From: Colimorpha sp045640985
GTDB taxonomy: Bacteria; Bacteroidota; Bacteroidia; Bacteroidales; P3
Length of the DNA stretch: 64,000 nucleotides
Assembly: GCA_045640985.1 (NCBI GenBank)
Contig: JAZUFZ010000017.1
Coordinates: 1 to 64,000 of the forward strand
Direction of reading: 5' to 3'
Every line of letters begins with the position of its first letter. Position 1 is the stretch's first letter. Position numbers and translations under genes: made by a program. Below, piece by piece: positions 61,001 through 64,000 of the stretch. The notes under the pieces were generated by a model, which saw only the letters and a program-made list of their open reading frames with translations, was not told where the DNA came from and made no database searches.

Positions 61001-64000
61001 CGTGGGTTAGCCACAACGCCGTCGTTCCACTGAACGAATTCGTAGCCTTCATTTGCAGTTGCTTCAAGAGTATCTTTTGCACTGAGTACAAATTCACCGG
61101 AACCGGTTACGGTACCACGTTCTGCAACGTTGGCAACAGCGGTGATAGTGAATGTTGTATTAGCCTCTTCGAAGATTGCGGTGTATTCTGCGTCACCGGT
61201 GATGGTGAGTACGCGTGGGTTGTCGGTGTTACCGTCGCTCCAGCGTGCGAATACGATGTTGTCTTCGAGGTTGGTATCGATAGCTTCGATATTAGTCGTA
61301 CGGTTATACAGGTAGCGGCCTGCACCGGTTACAGTACCGTAAGTAGAGTTAACTGCTACGGTGAAGGTATCAGGTGCGAAGTATGCCATGTAGAAGTTAC
61401 GTGCGCTGGTGAACTCGAAGGTATATGGGTTCTCTCTGCTGTTGCCGCTCCAGTAATTGAAGTGGTAACCGAATGCAGGAATTGCCTCGATAGTAACTTC
61501 GGTGCCATATACAAACTGGCCAGCACCGGTAACAGTACCCTGAGCTACGTTGTTGGAAACAACATTCAAGGTGTGGGTATCAGGCTGGAAGATAGCGGTC
61601 AGCAAGGTATCGCTGGTTACACGCAGACGGCGTGCAGCCTCGGTATTGTTGTCGCTCCAGTTTACAAAGCGGAAGTTAGTATTTGGTATAGCTTCGATGT
61701 TAGCGTAGCTGTTTACAGCGTAGGTGCCAGCACCGGTAACAGTACCCATAGTTGCGTCGTTGGTGTTCAAGGTAACGGTGTACTGAGCATCAACTGGCTC
61801 GAACATTGCAATGTAGGTAGCAGGACCTTCAACCTGAACAGTACGTGGGTTGTCGGTAATGCTGTCTTCCCACATCGTGAATGCGAAGCCGGCACGTGGG
61901 TTAGCTGTCATTTCGGCGTTGCTCAGGTATGCGTAGTTGCCGCTTCCGGTAACGGTACCCATACTGTTGTTAGCGCTGAGAACAGTGATTGCGAACTGTG
62001 CAGCTGAGAATTCTGCTACGAGTGTAGTATCGTCGGTTACAGTTACGCGGCGGGATGCGGTAGTTACACCGTCATTCCAACGTACGAACTGGTAGCCGTA
62101 GTTAGCGGTTGCTCTTACGGTAGTGGTACCGAGGTAAGCAACGTCAGCATCTTCAGATACTGTACCCATTGCAAGGTCAGCGGACTGAACAGTTACGTGG
62201 AAGGTATCCTTAACATAGATTGCAGTCAGGTTGATGTTTTCTCTCAACTGGCCGCTGCGTACCATCGTGGTCACGCTATCACTCCACATCTGGAATACAT
62301 AGCCGTGGTTTGCGGTGGTGCTGATAGTGTAAGGAGAATTGTAGTTCAAGGTATCTGCGCCTTCTACAATACCTGCACCGGCAGGAGTTACGTGCAGTGC
62401 AATGATATATGCGTTAGGTGCGAAGGTTGCAGTGAGATTTACATCGCTTTCAACGATCATCACGCGTGCGGTATCGGTGTTGCCGTCGCTCCAGGACTCG
62501 AAGTGGTTGCCGAGAGTTGCATTAGCGTTCAGCACGAGTTCGGTACCGTGTTCAACGGTGGTGGTCAGACCCTCAACGCCTTCGATAGAGATGCTGCCCA
62601 TAGCTGCGAAGCCTTGAGATGCAAATGCGATGGAAACGTTGTAGGTGTTGATTTCGAAGTTAGCGGTGTAGTCGGCATTCTGGGTTGCAACAATCTGACG
62701 GGTCAGGTTGGTGTCACCGTCTGCCCATCCCGTGAAGTGGTAACCGTATGCAGGAACTGCTGTCAGAGTAACAGTGTCATTTGCATCGTAGATACCGCTA
62801 CCGAGTGCTGTACCCATATTGTCGTTGTTTGCAAGTGCATTTACAGTGTAGCGTGCTTCAGTAGCGAAGTTAGCTACGAGTGTATCGTCATAGAGAACGG
62901 TGTAGCTGCGTTCAGCATTGATTTCACCATCGCTCCAGCCGTTGAAGTAGAAGCCTGCTGCAGGAACTGCGGTGAGGGTGATTTCGCTGTTGAATGGGTA
63001 GCTGCCTGTACCGGTCACCATACCAGCGTTAGCAGGATCAACCACTGCTGCGATAGCGAAGGTGTCAGGTACATAGTAAGCCGTAATATTAATGTTGTCG
63101 TAAACGCGGAAGCCGATAGCCTGTTCGGTTTCGCCGTTGCTCCAGTTCTGGAACTGATAGCCGTAGTAGTTAGGTGCGTAGAGAACTGCGGAATCACCGT
63201 AGCCGTACATACCAGTACCGCGGATTTCGATGTCTTCGAATTCAGTTTCAGCAGCAACTTCGAAGCTGTCCTTAGCAAAGATTGCAGTCAGAACAGTATT
63301 CTCGACTACTTCGATGGTGCGTACGGCCTCTTCGTTACCGTCGCTCCATGCTACGAAGTAAGCGTGTTCGTTAGCGATAGCCTCAATGTCCACCATTGCG
63401 CCATAACCAACTTCGTCGAAGGATGCAGTAGCGGTACCCATTACGGTATCGTTAGAGCGTACGAGTACACTGTACAGGTCTGCCTCGAAGTAAGCGGTCA
63501 GGTCGTAATCCTGGTTCATCAGGAGACTGCGGCTTGCTGATGGATTTTCATCACTCCATTGTACGAAGTGGTTACCAACAGTAGGAGTAGCTGTGATGTA
63601 AGCGTAAGAGTCTTCAACATATTCGCCTTCGCCTTCAACGGTACCGAGTTCTTCGTCGTTGGAAGCAAGGGTTACGTTGTACTGCTGAGGAACATACAGA
63701 CGGATGTCATCGATGCAGCAGCTGTATTGGTTGCTGTAGTACCATCTGAATGCTATGCGGTCAGCATCTTCCGGAACTTCGCTCAGGTCGATGGTAACTT
63801 CGCTCATGGAACCATTGTGGCTGGATACCTGCTGAATCTGAGTGAAGGTGTTGAAGTTGTTGTCGCCTTCCTTGATATAACCAACGGTCAGCGTACCATA
63901 GGAAGCGCTTTCCGTCTGTCTCCAGAACTTCATCTTCATCGTATTGAGTTCAGCACCCATCTTAGGCAATGCTGCATAGTTATAGCCGCTGCCGTAGAAG
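58006..64000 (-). CDS. Giant T9SS cargo protein with 26 InlB-B-like repeats (5' end outside window)
   Basis: At least 1997 residues; the frame is open to the window edge, so the signal peptide and N-terminus are missing. Residues near the edge look like the end of an adhesion-type beta-sandwich (CCIDDIRLYVP). Then 26 repeats of about 70 residues follow, each with the pattern MGTV.G.G.Y, then YGYHFV.WSDGNT...R, then TAxF: the divergent InlB B-repeat (Listeria-Bacteroides repeat). Such rods project adhesins from the surface. The last 75 residues form a T9SS signal (IYIYDAVGRCV; SGVYMVKVGN; final RRVVVVR). A strong terminator follows. Repeats differ in sequence, so they are old rather than freshly copied. 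Confidence 0.93.
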   Translation of the reverse strand, partial: FYGSGYNYAALPKMGAELNTMKMKFWRQTESASYGTLTVGYIKEGDNNFNTFTQIQQVSSHNGSMSEVTIDLSEVPEDADRIAFRWYYSNQYSCCIDDIRLYVPQQYNVTLASNDEELGTVEGEGEYVEDSYAYITATPTVGNHFVQWSDENPSASRSLLMNQDYDLTAYFEADLYSVLVRSNDTVMGTATASFDEVGYGAMVDIEAIANEHAYFVAWSDGNEEAVRTIEVVENTVLTAIFAKDSFEVAAETEFEDIEIRGTGMYGYGDSAVLYAPNYYGYQFQNWSNGETEQAIGFRVYDNINITAYYVPDTFAIAAVVDPANAGMVTGTGSYPFNSEITLTAVPAAGFYFNGWSDGEINAERSYTVLYDDTLVANFATEARYTVNALANNDNMGTALGSGIYDANDTVTLTAVPAYGYHFTGWADGDTNLTRQIVATQNADYTANFEINTYNVSIAFASQGFAAMGSISIEGVEGLTTTVEHGTELVLNANATLGNHFESWSDGNTDTARVMIVESDVNLTATFAPNAYIIALHVTPAGAGIVEGADTLNYNSPYTISTTANHGYVFQMWSDSVTTMVRSGQLRENINLTAIYVKDTFHVTVQSADLAMGTVSEDADVAYLGTTTVRATANYGYQFVRWNDGVTTASRRVTVTDDTTLVAEFSAAQFAITVLSANNSMGTVTGSGNYAYLSNAEMTANPRAGFAFTMWEDSITDNPRTVQVEGPATYIAMFEPVDAQYTVTLNTNDATMGTVTGAGTYAVNSYANIEAIPNTNFRFVNWSDNNTEAARRLRVTSDTLLTAIFQPDTHTLNVVSNNVAQGTVTGAGQFVYGTEVTIEAIPAFGYHFNYWSGNSRENPYTFEFTSARNFYMAYFAPDTFTVAVNSTYGTVTGAGRYLYNRTTNIEAIDTNLEDNIVFARWSDGNTDNPRVLTITGDAEYTAIFEEANTTFTITAVANVAERGTVTGSGEFVLSAKDTLEATANEGYEFVQWNDGVVANPRVITVGGDATYTAQFDSVSYNVTLLADAKMGTVEGAGRYVSGRTATISATCTKAGYHFFNWSDGNTDNPRVLTVNEDITLTATFAVDTLTVTASVNDPALGTINGLNAGGRYTYGSYLTLAATANFGYEFVSWNDGNTNNIYQTIVTEDLNLVATFGPREYTINAAAEYAERGTVEGAGSYLYMSEAVLTAVANYGYHFVGWTDGVTDATRTVTVNGPNSYVALFDPNMYTVSVAIDTNMGTCTIEDAQTAYGETAVLTVEPKFGYIFNGWSDGDVANPRTVTVMGDTVLTATFVADSFDITVLAGNDLGTVEGTGRFAYGEEVTISATPLDAQQNSFWYWNDGDTNAIRTIVVEGNATYTAMFGGHTYRVYVTAENGTVSQTNNGMILYGEYDTIHVTPNYGYVFAGWADGNMDSVRVVEVTGNMNLTALFTKMTFAVVVNAAENGTATGSGEYEYESFATLSATADAHYHFTNWSDGATDNPYNYQVLGDATLTANFAIDTHTVTATANNAEMGAVTVTGGVGNQFIYGLYATINAQAAYGYKFVEWSNGETVNPLQILVHSDTAVTAIFAVDQFDINVTCNAIEGTTTGTGSYDYGTTAVIEATPNYGYHFVQWSDNNTENPRNVLVSSDRNFVAQFARNNYTLTLNVDSTYMGTVEGAGTFAFEDTVTITASANHGYHFTQWNDGDTNAVRRVVILSDTAFSAQYARNLYTITTSVNDPELGTVTGAGQYLFGQQVVLTAIPADASVTFTNWGDAVTENPRTITVNDDAEYRANFQRTLQTYTITLQVNDAVMGTVTGGGSYLEGTTAHIAAVANEHYEFDSWSDGNTNAVRDIVVTSNLTLTANFVAMNYMITVSCDATMGTVTGSGSYAYNTTATITATARQGYEFVQWSDGNTNATRTITVTGDAEYVAEFRAVQGIDDVDALDVNIYSTNGNIVVKGAANQSIYIYDAVGRCVNHVAENYSEVNEFTMPTSGVYMVKVGNLPARRVVVVR

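Noticed and set aside
58540..62007. A plus-strand open frame of 1155 codons opposite the giant repeat protein
   Set aside because: It mirrors the repeats of the real gene, has no recognisable domain or start signal, and is explained by codon bias in the repeated sense sequence. The sense frame has clear repeats and a T9SS tail.
62197..63540. A second long plus-strand frame (447 codons) opposite the same gene
   Set aside because: It has the same cause as the frame at 58540; its Cys/Val-rich translation resembles no protein family.

Overview
The window is chromosomal DNA from a member of the Bacteroidales (phylum Bacteroidota). The evidence is the gene content (DUF4290-murA, DUF3467 after rpoC, an UpxY-type antiterminator, FimB/Mfa2-type lipoprotein, DUF4837-porG-uppS-bamA-skp-skp), at least eight matches to the Bacteroidota promoter form TTTG-N18/20-TAnnTTTG, and several secreted proteins with type IX secretion (T9SS) C-terminal signals. 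The porG-uppS-bamA-skp order and the kal/atoD pair recall Porphyromonas and its relatives, but I cannot name a genus from sequence alone.

Layout. 1-3201 (minus): a short polysaccharide-initiation unit (UpxY-like antiterminator, initiating sugar transferase, nucleotidyltransferase-like protein) with its own promoter and structured leader. 3247-17338 (minus): the transcription/translation cluster tRNA-Thr/Tyr/Gly/Thr, tuf, tRNA-Trp, secE, nusG, rplK, rplA, rplJ, rplL, rpoB, rpoC, DUF3467. 17634-18971 (minus): ackA. 19451-33409 (plus): a tightly packed run with a PorE-like OmpA protein, a radical SAM enzyme, an RluA pseudouridine synthase, DUF4290, a two-gene cassette of exported proteins bounded by a perfect 55-bp direct repeat, murA, a CpsB-type phosphatase, purB, an MsbA-like ABC exporter, a T9SS type-B cargo protein and nadK. 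33423-38405 (minus): DPP11-type peptidase, menA, pgm and a small YqaE/Pmp3 protein. 38833-43597 (plus): sbcD-sbcC. 43585-46663 (minus): glycosyltransferase, T9SS-exported M14 carboxypeptidase and a secreted protein. 46702-47930 (plus): atoD-kal of lysine fermentation. 48256-49542 (minus): fimbrial-type lipoprotein. 49566-57406 (minus): two Skp proteins, BamA, UppS, PorG, DUF4837 lipoprotein and an SDR enzyme. 57933-64000 (minus): a giant secreted protein of 26 InlB-B-like repeats with a T9SS tail, cut by the window edge.

Taken together the window joins envelope building (BAM, Skp, UppS, MurA, capsule initiation), T9SS machinery (PorG, PorE-like) with its cargo (M14 peptidase, giant repeat protein, type-A and type-B signals), and peptide/amino-acid catabolism (DPP11, M14, Kal, AtoD, AckA).

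The most unusual non-coding structure is a 119-bp element with 32-bp inverted termini, present three times. In two copies the 55-bp core is identical but inverted relative to a shared outside flank, which suggests an invertible or mobile palindromic element. Other structures of note are a 64-bp near-perfect palindrome before the giant gene, the 55-bp repeat around the exported-protein cassette, and leader structures before upxY, the PorE-like gene and atoD.
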